A DNA stretch of 64,000 nt, taken from NCBI GenBank assembly GCA_023421955.1, contig JAEZSE010000004.1, positions 1 through 64,000 on the forward strand, given 5' to 3'. This stretch comes from Bacillota bacterium (GTDB lineage Bacteria > Bacillota > Clostridia > Christensenellales > UMGS416). Under the pieces are notes generated by a model. That model ran no database searches. It saw only the letters and a list, made by a program, of their open reading frames with translations, and had not been told where the DNA came from. Positions 24,171 through 30,989 of this stretch are shown here, one piece after another (position 1 is the stretch's first letter; every line of letters starts with the position of its first letter). The position numbers and the translations under genes are program-made.

Positions 24171-24461
24171 TCAATTGCTGTGGCGCATCGTCCTGGACAC
24201 TGGCTTGAACACCAACCGGCCGTTTTCATTGGTCGCATTGTAAATACCAATCAACGCGCTCTGCTTCAAGCGGCTCACAGTTGCCGAAACTACCGCCAAA
24301 TCAGCCAGATTGAAACGGACAGATAGCCCGCAGCCCATTCCGATTTCATGGGGGGTATTGATGATGCTGCACCGCATGCCCTGGCTCTTCAGGGCAACCT
24401 CCAACGCGGTGGTCTGCTGCCTGGAGCGGTAGGCCACGAAGCCATACGGTTCATTTGCCAC
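24171..24461 (-). CDS. DUF3343 protein (putative Se/S carrier-like)
   Basis: The core YGFVAYRSRQQTTALEVALK, INTPHEIGMGCGLSVRF and the following DLAVVSATV match DUF3343, a family of 75-100 residue proteins with a conserved Cys (here in GCGLSVRF) that often sits beside cysteine desulfurase-like genes and selenium genes. I chose a GTG start with AGGAG 10 nt upstream, giving 96 residues; longer in-frame starts reach into the promoter of the divergent desulfurase gene. The C-terminal extension NATNENGRLVFKPVS is longer than usual. A carrier role is family knowledge, not proven. Confidence 0.75.
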   Translation of the reverse strand: MANEPYGFVAYRSRQQTTALEVALKSQGMRCSIINTPHEIGMGCGLSVRFNLADLAVVSATVSRLKQSALIGIYNATNENGRLVFKPVSRTMRHSN

Positions 24462-24612
24462 AATGATCACACTCCTCGCGCCGGCTACCGAGCCGGCTAC
24501 TACCATGATATTACCGGCATGACAGAGTGTGAGGGGGCGAACAGGCAGACAGAACCCCCACAACCCAATGCTAATATACTGGTAATGAGAGCAAACCAGG
24601 AGATGATACAGC

Positions 24613-25752
24613 ATGATTTATCTGGACAACGCGGCCACCAGCATGCCAAAACCCAAGGCGGTCACCAAGGCAGTGATATCTGCCATAGAGCGCTGCGGCA
24701 ACCCGGGCCGCAGCGGCCACCAGGCATCGCTGGACGCAGGCCGCGCCATATTTGACTGCAGGGTCTCTCTTGCGAAATTATTCCAAGCGGAAGACTCCAT
24801 GCGGTTTATATTTTGCATGAGCTGCACCGACGCGCTCAACCAAGCGATCAAGGGCATGCTTCCAGAGGGCGGTCATGTGGTCACAACGGCATTGGAACAC
24901 AACTCGGTGCTGCGGCCACTGCACACAATGAAGGAGAGGCAGTTCATCTCCCTGTCTATCGTGTCCCCCCGCGAAGACGGCTTCGTCGAGCCTGCAGACA
25001 TTGCCCGGGAAATCAACCCGAACACCAAGCTGGTGGTGGTCAGCCAGGCATCCAATGTGACAGGCGCGGTGCAGCCGGTGGAAGCCATTGCAGACATTTG
25101 CTATCACAAGGCAGTGCCCCTACTGGTGGACGGCGCCCAATCGGCAGGCTGCATCCCGGTGTGTCTTTCCACGCCTGGTATAGATCTGTATGCATTCCCC
25201 GGCCATAAAGGCCTGCTGGGCCCCCAAGGCGCCGGAGGCCTTTATATCGGTGAGAGCTCCGCCCCAATCCCTCTGCGGGAGGGTGGCACCGGCAGCGCCA
25301 GCATGATGCTCACCCAGCCGCAGGACATGCCCGACCGGTATGAAAGCGGCACTGCTCCCACACCGGCCATTGCGGGCATGCGGGCAGGAACCGAATTTGT
25401 GATCAAGAACTTCAGCCAGATCCTGGCAGTGGAGAAAAAACGGACGGAGTACCTTTGGGAAGGGTTGAACAGCGTCAATGGTATCACGCTTTATGGCCCG
25501 GCGCCGGACAAGCCAAGAGTCGGTGTGATCACGCTCAACATCGGCAGCCTGGACCCCTCTGTTGCCGCAGATCGCCTCTATGCCGAATATGGTATTGCAT
25601 GCCGGGCTGGGCTTCACTGCGCACCGTTGGCGCACCGTTTTCTGGGCACAGACAAACGCGGTGCGATCCGCTTCAGCGTGGGCCCTTTCACCACGCAGGA
25701 AGACGTGCGGGTGGCAATAAAAGCCGTGCGAAGCATCGCACGGCTTGGGTGA
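24613..25752 (+). CDS. Cysteine desulfurase-like aminotransferase class V (Csd/SufS type)
   Basis: The 379-residue PLP enzyme should release sulfur or selenium from cysteine or selenocysteine. It opens IYLDNAATSMPKP, has the PLP lysine Lys199 in AFPGHKGLLGPQG and the catalytic Cys336 in RAGLHCAPLAHR. The short active-site loop and the phrase YESGTAPTPAIAG match the subgroup found next to DUF3343. AGGAG lies 11 nt before the ATG. It is divergent from DUF3343 across about 150 bp and convergent with the epimerase gene. Confidence 0.9.
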   Translation: MIYLDNAATSMPKPKAVTKAVISAIERCGNPGRSGHQASLDAGRAIFDCRVSLAKLFQAEDSMRFIFCMSCTDALNQAIKGMLPEGGHVVTTALEHNSVLRPLHTMKERQFISLSIVSPREDGFVEPADIAREINPNTKLVVVSQASNVTGAVQPVEAIADICYHKAVPLLVDGAQSAGCIPVCLSTPGIDLYAFPGHKGLLGPQGAGGLYIGESSAPIPLREGGTGSASMMLTQPQDMPDRYESGTAPTPAIAGMRAGTEFVIKNFSQILAVEKKRTEYLWEGLNSVNGITLYGPAPDKPRVGVITLNIGSLDPSVAADRLYAEYGIACRAGLHCAPLAHRFLGTDKRGAIRFSVGPFTTQEDVRVAIKAVRSIARLG

Positions 25753-25776
25753 AGCAGAATAAGCGATCAATACCTG

Positions 25777-26790
25777 CTAGAGTTGTTCAAGGAAATGATT
25801 GTATTTGGCGATCAAGCTGTCCATCCTGGCATTGACATCCTCGTCCACCATCTTGAGCTCCGGGTGAGCGTTGAAATAGTCGATGGTCTTCCGAATCCCG
25901 GTCTCGAAATTGGTGGTTGCAACATAACCAGGCACAAATCTCTTGATCTTGCTGTTGTCCAGGATACAGGTGCGGCAGGTGTCACCCAGCAGCGGGCCCA
26001 CCTGATCGGGCATGAATCGGACAATCGTATCCGTCGCGATGTGCATCAACTTCGGCATTACACCCACTGCCTGCCCGATGATGCGGGCGTATTGGTCCCA
26101 GGTCTTTACCTCATCAGAGGTAATGTGGAACGAATGGCCCAGCGTCATCGTGTTGCCAAGCAAACCCACGAAGCCTTTGGCAAAGTCTGAGTTGTGTGTG
26201 ATGGACCATAGGGATGTGCCGTCACCGGGGACAATGATCGGCTTGCCCCGGAGCATGCGGTCCACAATCGTCCACGGCCTGGCCCAGCTGGACAGCGCGA
26301 ATGGGATGCTCGTGAGGCCATAGGTGTGCGACGGGCGCACAATCACCACCGGGAATCCGTTCTTGCGGTATTCCTCCATCAGGCGCTGCTCGCAGGCGAT
26401 CTTGTTCATCGCGTAGTCCCAACCGGGATTGTTCTGCGGCGCGGCTTCGTCAATCAGATATTGGGTTGCCTCACGCTGATAGGTGGCAGCCGAGCTGATG
26501 AAAATATACTGATCGGTGCGGCCGGTAAACAACGAAATGTCACGCTCAATTGCATTTGGCTCAAATGCAATCCAATCCACAACGGAATCAAAGTGCAGAT
26601 TACCCAAAAGCGACTTCATTTGCGCAGCGTCATTGATGTCGCCCTGCAGCACCTTGGCCCCTTGCGGCACGAAGCCAGGACGATTGCCCCGGTTAAGCAG
26701 ATACAGCTCAATCCCTTTTTTCACTGCCAGTTCCGACACTGCTGTGCTGATAAGCCCTGTGCCGCCGATAAACAGAACCTTCATTGCCAT
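25777..26790 (-). CDS. NAD-dependent epimerase/dehydratase family protein (extended SDR)
   Basis: The 337-residue protein opens KVLFIGGTGLIS, a GxxGxxG Rossmann motif, and has ISSAATYQ and YAMNK (the Tyr-x3-Lys pair) at the expected spacing. The C-terminal half (DQYARIIGQAVG, DTCRTCILDNSKIKRFVP) resembles SDR proteins annotated as nucleoside-sugar or isoflavone-type reductases. The substrate is unknown. GGAGGG lies 6 nt before the ATG. It is a single gene. Confidence 0.87.
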   Translation of the reverse strand: MAMKVLFIGGTGLISTAVSELAVKKGIELYLLNRGNRPGFVPQGAKVLQGDINDAAQMKSLLGNLHFDSVVDWIAFEPNAIERDISLFTGRTDQYIFISSAATYQREATQYLIDEAAPQNNPGWDYAMNKIACEQRLMEEYRKNGFPVVIVRPSHTYGLTSIPFALSSWARPWTIVDRMLRGKPIIVPGDGTSLWSITHNSDFAKGFVGLLGNTMTLGHSFHITSDEVKTWDQYARIIGQAVGVMPKLMHIATDTIVRFMPDQVGPLLGDTCRTCILDNSKIKRFVPGYVATTNFETGIRKTIDYFNAHPELKMVDEDVNARMDSLIAKYNHFLEQL

Positions 26791-26844
26791 TGAGTTCCCT
26801 CCAACCAGTTATTACATGTATTATAGTGCTGACATGGATTGGAA

Positions 26845-27639
26845 TCAATCGGATGCATGCTCCCGCCAGAGGTCATACAGCATCACACCGGTTGCCACAG
26901 CGGCATTCAGGGATTCTGCTTTCCCCGGCATGGGCAACTTCCATTTGGCTGCGCAAGCTGAAGCGGTTTCCTCAGTAATCCCGCCCGCCTCGTTGCCGAT
27001 TACCAGCGCCGTGCGGGGGCTGCTTTGCCGGGAGAAGAAATCCTCGCCCTGAAGGTGCCCGCAGGCGGTATACCAACCAGCGTTGTTCAATGTGCCTATT
27101 GCCTCCCCTGCTCCGGCGCATCGCACCAGCGGCAGGTGCAGCACCGCGCCTTGCGACGCACGAACCACCTTAGGCGACCATGGGTCGGCGCTGTCGTCGG
27201 TGAGCACGGCAAAGCCCGCGCTCACGGCCAGGGCAGTGCGAAGAATCGTGCCCACATTGCCGGGGTCCTGCACCCGCTCCAGCACCACAGCCATAGATGA
27301 CTGCTGGAGCTCTTCTTCCGAAAGCTCACGCCACTGAATCCCCACCACGGCAAGCACGCCCTGCGGGCTGCCAGTGTCTGCCAAGGCGTCAAAAAGTCTT
27401 GGCGAAAGCAAAAGCACCTCCGCTCCTGCTCCTTCCGTCTGGGCAATCAACCCTGCATACCGTTCTGCTTCAGTGTCGCGGACTGCGACATAACGCACCG
27501 GCAGGCTGGAGCGCAGGGCTTCCTCGGCAAGGTGGGGGCCTTCGGCAAGAAACTGGCCTTGCTCATGACGGCCTTTGGAAGTCTGTAGGCTCTTGAATGT
27601 TTTAAACAAAGCATTGTCAGCACTGGTGATTTGTTTCAT
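26845..27639 (-). CDS. TrmH/SpoU-family RNA 2'-O-methyltransferase (RlmB-like)
   Basis: The 264-residue protein has an N-terminal RNA-binding part and a C-terminal SPOUT knot with the three family motifs: LERVQDPGNVGTILRTA, VIGNEAGGIT and MPGKAESLNAAVATGVMLYD. It should methylate a ribose in rRNA or tRNA with S-adenosylmethionine. It resembles YsgA-type Bacillota members. GGGGG lies about 10 nt before the ATG. Which nucleotide it modifies is not known. Confidence 0.9.
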   Translation of the reverse strand: MKQITSADNALFKTFKSLQTSKGRHEQGQFLAEGPHLAEEALRSSLPVRYVAVRDTEAERYAGLIAQTEGAGAEVLLLSPRLFDALADTGSPQGVLAVVGIQWRELSEEELQQSSMAVVLERVQDPGNVGTILRTALAVSAGFAVLTDDSADPWSPKVVRASQGAVLHLPLVRCAGAGEAIGTLNNAGWYTACGHLQGEDFFSRQSSPRTALVIGNEAGGITEETASACAAKWKLPMPGKAESLNAAVATGVMLYDLWREHASD

Positions 27640-27672
27640 CGCGTTTCTTCCCCCATCAAAAAGACCATCATC

Positions 27673-28191
27673 TCAACCATGCAGTTGTTCCCACTCGTCT
27701 CTGAGCATGGAATAACGCACACTGTCAGACTGGTTCCGGCTGTATTTCCGAAGTGTGCCTTCATAAGTGAACCCACACTTTTCAATCACACGGATAGACC
27801 TTTTGTTGTAGTCATAACATGCCGCTGCCACGATATGCAATTCCATTTCCATGAATGCGTGCTTCAGCACAGCATTGACCGCTTCCGTGGCGTAACCCCT
27901 GTTCCATTGATCCTCAATGATGGCGTATTCCAGTTCCCGATATCGTGAGTGGCGGTTGATGTCACTAAGGAAAATCGCACCAATCACTGAACCGCTGTCC
28001 TTCAGTGTTATTGCCCATGAATCCTGTTCTTGCTGCCAAACATGCATGGCAGCATTGATTTCTTCCATGCTGTTCTTCATGGTCCAGCCTGCATGTGTAA
28101 TCTCAGGGTTGCTCCAAAGAACCAAGCAATCCACCGCGTCATCGACTTGCCAGTCACGAAGCACTAAGCGGTCTGTTTCAAGTTTTTTCAT
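27673..28191 (-). CDS. GNAT acetyltransferase, RimJ/RimL type
   Basis: The 172-residue protein opens ETDRLVLRDWQVDDA and has the acetyl-CoA site in DQWNRGYATEAVNAVLKHAF and the later NKRSIRVIEKCGFTYEGTLR, as in N-terminal or aminoglycoside-type acetyltransferases of the RimJ/RimL class. Its ATG overlaps the stop of the upstream unknown gene (ATGA), which suggests cotranscription. The substrate is unknown. Confidence 0.87.
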   Translation of the reverse strand: MKKLETDRLVLRDWQVDDAVDCLVLWSNPEITHAGWTMKNSMEEINAAMHVWQQEQDSWAITLKDSGSVIGAIFLSDINRHSRYRELEYAIIEDQWNRGYATEAVNAVLKHAFMEMELHIVAAACYDYNKRSIRVIEKCGFTYEGTLRKYSRNQSDSVRYSMLRDEWEQLHG

Positions 28192-28421
28192 TGCAATTGC
28201 CTGATCCTATCGATAATGACCAGTGCATCTTTATTCATTTTATCATCATCAAGGCTGCGGAAGAAATCCTCACATTTATTGAAGTTGAAAAGGTAGTCTC
28301 TCCTGCATTTATGTACCTCAACCGAAACTGGAATATCATGCTCTCTCCATGTAATATTGACACCTGAGTGATCAAACGCAATTCCATACTTGTCTAGCAG
28401 GTAAGAAAAATTTCTCTGCAT
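28188..28421 (-). CDS. Unknown protein, possibly the 3' half of a split gene
   Basis: The 77-residue frame (SYLLDKYGIAFDHSGVNITW ...) is not recognised. It overlaps the upstream gene by 28 bp in another frame. Adding one T to the T5 run at 28406-28410 would fuse them as EECREIF-SYLLDKYGI, so an ancestral single gene is likely. Whether the fragment is translated alone from its ATG is unclear, because no good ribosome binding site is seen. It is AT-rich relative to neighbours. Confidence 0.5.
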   Translation of the reverse strand: MQRNFSYLLDKYGIAFDHSGVNITWREHDIPVSVEVHKCRRDYLFNFNKCEDFFRSLDDDKMNKDALVIIDRIRQLQ

Positions 28422-28885
28422 TCTTCAACTTTTTCAGAATGCATTCTTTCTAAAGCATCAATATCATCATTTTCATCTAGTTTCAGGAACTCCGGGTCAT
28501 AATAATAATCCATTCCGCATGACTTGTGATAAATCTGCCTCTGAAGGTTGTATGCAATATGAAGTTTATCTAGGTTAATCCTTTCCAATAAGAATATTGG
28601 GCTATCCTTACTCTCAAAAAGAGCGAGATGGATTTTGGGCACATGCTGTGGAAATATGATTTCCTGCAATTTGTGCGACAGAAAATCAATCTTGGAAAAT
28701 GGGTAAACTCCTTGGTTATCTCGATGTACTTTTGCCATGACTAGATGGTTCGATATTAGGTATATCTCTTTTTCATGGGCTTTTACAACAAGTTTCCCAC
28801 TGGACAGGTCGATTTTATTCAGATCAAGTGATTTAGGCAGTAATCCTGTGTCGGTTTCATAAAAATCCATACATTCAATAAACAA
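28394..28885 (-). CDS. Unknown protein, possibly the 5' part of a split gene
   Basis: The 163-residue frame has no family I recognise. It has charged and aromatic-rich stretches (IFLLERINLDKLHIAYNLQ, SCGMDYYYDPEFLKLDEN) that look globular and soluble. A TTG start at this position has GGTGGAG 5 nt upstream; the first ATG is five codons further on. The whole 28.2-28.9 kb patch is AT-rich, a sign of recent acquisition. The probable continuation is the downstream overlapping frame. Confidence 0.5.
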   Translation of the reverse strand: MFIECMDFYETDTGLLPKSLDLNKIDLSSGKLVVKAHEKEIYLISNHLVMAKVHRDNQGVYPFSKIDFLSHKLQEIIFPQHVPKIHLALFESKDSPIFLLERINLDKLHIAYNLQRQIYHKSCGMDYYYDPEFLKLDENDDIDALERMHSEKVEECREIFLTC

Positions 28886-29023
28886 GATGACTCCACCCCT
28901 CAAGTAGGATTATTGAGCGATAATTCATGTTGATAATTATAACATTTTAAGCTCTTCGATACACCTTTACATGTCATTATGTGCTATTGGTAGTCACATC
29001 TTCAGATTGGACAAAATAAAAGA

Positions 29024-29061
29024 GTAATGAAAAAGCCCTGTGCCGGTGAGGCACAAGGCTT
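29024..29061 (-). terminator. Terminator after rplT
   Basis: Minus-strand AAGCCTTGTGCC and GGCACAGGGCTT form a 12-bp stem with one G-T pair, followed by TTTTCATT. Confidence 0.85.
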
Positions 29062-29079
29062 ATCGTTTGCCAATCAAGA

Positions 29080-29439
29080 TCAGGCGATCAGAGCCTTCTT
29101 GGCGGTGTTCACCAGGCTCTCGAACGCTTTCATGTCGTGCACAGCCAGATCCGCCAGGAGCTTGCGGTTCACTTCCACGCCGGCTTTCTTCAGGCCATTC
29201 ATCAGGCGGCTATAGGAGATGCCGTTGATGCGGGCGGCGGCGTTGATGCGCACGATCCACAGGGAGCGGAAATCTCTTTTCTTGTGCTTGCGGCCCTCAT
29301 ATGCGTGGGCCAGTGCCTTCATCACGGCAGATTTGGCGATGCGATATTGCTTGCTGCGGGCACCATAAAAGCCCTTGGCGAGCTTCATGATCTTCCTGCG
29401 CTTCTTTACGGCGTTAACTGCGCGTTTGATCCTTGCCAT
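29080..29439 (-). CDS. rplT: 50S ribosomal protein L20
   Basis: The 119-residue basic protein (MARIKRAVNAVKKRRKIMK ... FWG-like KLAKGFYGARSKQYR) is L20, an early assembly protein that binds 23S rRNA. In Bacillota L20 also represses its own operon by binding the infC leader. It is the last gene of infC-rpmI-rplT, with a strong terminator 20 bp behind. A Shine-Dalgarno GAAAGGAAGAG lies before the ATG. Confidence 0.98.
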   Translation of the reverse strand: MARIKRAVNAVKKRRKIMKLAKGFYGARSKQYRIAKSAVMKALAHAYEGRKHKKRDFRSLWIVRINAAARINGISYSRLMNGLKKAGVEVNRKLLADLAVHDMKAFESLVNTAKKALIA

Positions 29440-29482
29440 TGGGAATCACTCTTCCTTTCGATTGATGCGGCGCTTCAGGCGC

Positions 29483-29680
29483 TCACTGGTATGGGATCAG
29501 CTTCTTCACGACGGATGCTTCCTGCTCGCTCACATAACCGCCGTGGCGCAGGTTGCGCTTGGTCTTGCGGGTTTTGCTGTTCAATTTGTGGTTCTTGAAC
29601 GCACAAGCCCTCTTGATTTTGCCGCCGCCGGTCATGGTGAACCTCTTGGAGGCAGCTTTATGGGTCTTGAGTTTCGGCAT
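29483..29680 (-). CDS. rpmI: 50S ribosomal protein L35
   Basis: The 65-residue protein (MPKLKTHKAASKRFTMTGGG) is L35, the middle gene of the classic three-gene operon. Length and N-terminus match the family exactly. Gaps of 17 bp upstream and 43 bp downstream fit a single transcript. A GGAAGGGGGAA box precedes the start. Confidence 0.98.
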   Translation of the reverse strand: MPKLKTHKAASKRFTMTGGGKIKRACAFKNHKLNSKTRKTKRNLRHGGYVSEQEASVVKKLIPYQ

Positions 29681-29697
29681 AATGGATTCCCCCTTCC

Positions 29698-30219
29698 TTA
29701 TTTTTTGCCCTTGGCACGAGGGGCAAGTATCATGTGCATGTTACGGCCCTCTTGTATGGGCTTTCTTTCGATGACACCAACCTCCTCCACCTTGGAGAAG
29801 AAGACGTTCATAACGTTGTAGCCGATTTCCGGGTGGGTTTGCTGGCGGCCATGAAAACGGATGCCCACCTTGACCTTGTCGCCCTCGCTCAGGAACTTGA
29901 TTGCGGACTTGGCCTTGATATCGATGTCATGCTCCTCGATGGTGGCTGACAGCCGCACTTCCTTGAGCTCGGTGATATTCTGGTTTTTGCGTGCCTCTTT
30001 TTCCTTCTTGGCCTGCTCAAACCGGAACTTGCCGTAGTCCATGATCCTGCACACGGGCGGGTCAGCATCCGGTGCGATCAGCACCAGATCCAAACTCTTT
30101 TCCTCCGCGATGGCCAACGCGTCTTTGCGTGACAGGATGCCCAATTGGGCATTATCCTCACCGATCAGGCGCACCTCTTTTGCGCGAATCTCTTCGTTAA
30201 TTGCGCGCTCCTGGCTAAT
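29698..30219 (-). CDS. infC: Translation initiation factor IF-3, with an AUU start
   Basis: The 173-residue factor prevents premature subunit joining and checks the start codon. The N-domain reads ISQERAINEEIRAKEVRLI and the C-domain KVGIRFHGRQQTHPEIG. The only start that gives the full N-domain is ATT, preceded by GGGGGTG at 6-nt spacing; an internal GTG would remove 15 conserved residues. AUU starts are known for infC in E. coli, where IF-3 discriminates against its own message. The ribosome binding site lies directly after the T-tract of an attenuator. Confidence 0.92.
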   Translation of the reverse strand: MSQERAINEEIRAKEVRLIGEDNAQLGILSRKDALAIAEEKSLDLVLIAPDADPPVCRIMDYGKFRFEQAKKEKEARKNQNITELKEVRLSATIEEHDIDIKAKSAIKFLSEGDKVKVGIRFHGRQQTHPEIGYNVMNVFFSKVEEVGVIERKPIQEGRNMHMILAPRAKGKK

Positions 30220-30232
30220 TGCTCACACCCCC

Positions 30233-30340
30233 AAAAAAAATCAAGCGGGCAGAAATACCCGCTTGAATGCAGTCATGCTTTCAGATTCAGAACCAGCCTG
30301 GCATAGCCGGCAGGTGAGAAGCGGGTGCTTCTGCTTTGTG
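30233..30340 (-). ncRNA. infC leader: L20-type transcription attenuator
   Basis: A terminator (TCAAGCGGG ... CCCGCTTGA, then eight T on the minus strand; 30233-30266) sits directly before infC. An upstream leader segment ACCCGCTT (30319-30326) is perfectly complementary to AAGCGGGT in the terminator's left arm (30257-30264), so an antiterminator can form. It could itself be hidden in a GAAGC-ACCC-GCTTC hairpin. This matches an L20-controlled leader in principle; the regulator is inferred. Confidence 0.75.
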
Positions 30341-30346
30341 CATCAA

Positions 30347-30376
30347 ATATTAACATATTGATGGAATGGCTGTCAA
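30347..30376 (-). promoter_or_regulatory. Promoter of infC-rpmI-rplT
   Basis: Minus-strand TTGACA, 18 nt, TAATAT (or 17 nt to TTAATA), just upstream of the attenuator leader. Confidence 0.75.
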
Positions 30377-30403
30377 GAAATTTCTTTGATAATGAATGTT
30401 CCA

Positions 30404-30988
30404 CTAACCTAATGACTTCCCGATCTCCCGCAGAAGATCTGCCCGGCCCAGCTTCTCCAGCGTGGAAAAGCAAATCGCCTCGCTACGAAACGTCACGCCC
30501 AACTGGTCAGAAAGCTTGCGGCATACAATCCCCCGCTGGCTCTTGGGCACCTTGTCGGCCTTGGTGGCGATCAGCCGGTAATCAAGTGCATTGTGCTCGA
30601 TCCACACAGCCATTTGCCGGTCCTCATCACTGGGCTCACGGCGGATGTCCAGCAAAAACAACACCAGCTTGAGGTTGGGCGATGCTTGGAAATAGCCCTC
30701 GATCATCTGGCCCCATTTCTGCTTTTCCTGCTGCGATACATTGGCAAAGCCGTAGCCCGGCAAGTCCACCAGATAAAAACTATTGTTGAGCAGATAAAAA
30801 TTGACCTCGCGGGTTTTACCCGGCGTGGCGCTCACACGCGCCAAACCCTTCTTACGGCAGAAGGCATTGATCAAGGAGGATTTCCCCACGTTGGAACGGC
30901 CCACGAGGGCAATCTCCGGCAGTCTTGACCGCCGGAAACCACCCTCGTCAACCGCAGTAAACGCAAATTCAGCCGATTGGATCTCCAT
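30404..30988 (-). CDS. engB: Ribosome biogenesis GTPase EngB (YsxC/YihA)
   Basis: The 194-residue GTPase helps assemble the 50S subunit. G-motifs are GRSNVGKSS (G1), ATPGKTREV (G2), DLPGYGFA (G3) and TKADKV (G4). It starts one base after the lon stop codon with AGGAAG upstream, the conserved lon-ysxC order of Bacillota, so it is translated from the lon transcript. Confidence 0.96.
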   Translation of the reverse strand: MEIQSAEFAFTAVDEGGFRRSRLPEIALVGRSNVGKSSLINAFCRKKGLARVSATPGKTREVNFYLLNNSFYLVDLPGYGFANVSQQEKQKWGQMIEGYFQASPNLKLVLFLLDIRREPSDEDRQMAVWIEHNALDYRLIATKADKVPKSQRGIVCRKLSDQLGVTFRSEAICFSTLEKLGRADLLREIGKSLG

Positions 30989-30989
30989 A

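Noticed and set aside
29698..30174. infC starting at an internal GTG
   Set aside because: It would delete the conserved ISQERAINEEI N-terminus; the ATT start with GGGGGTG fits better.
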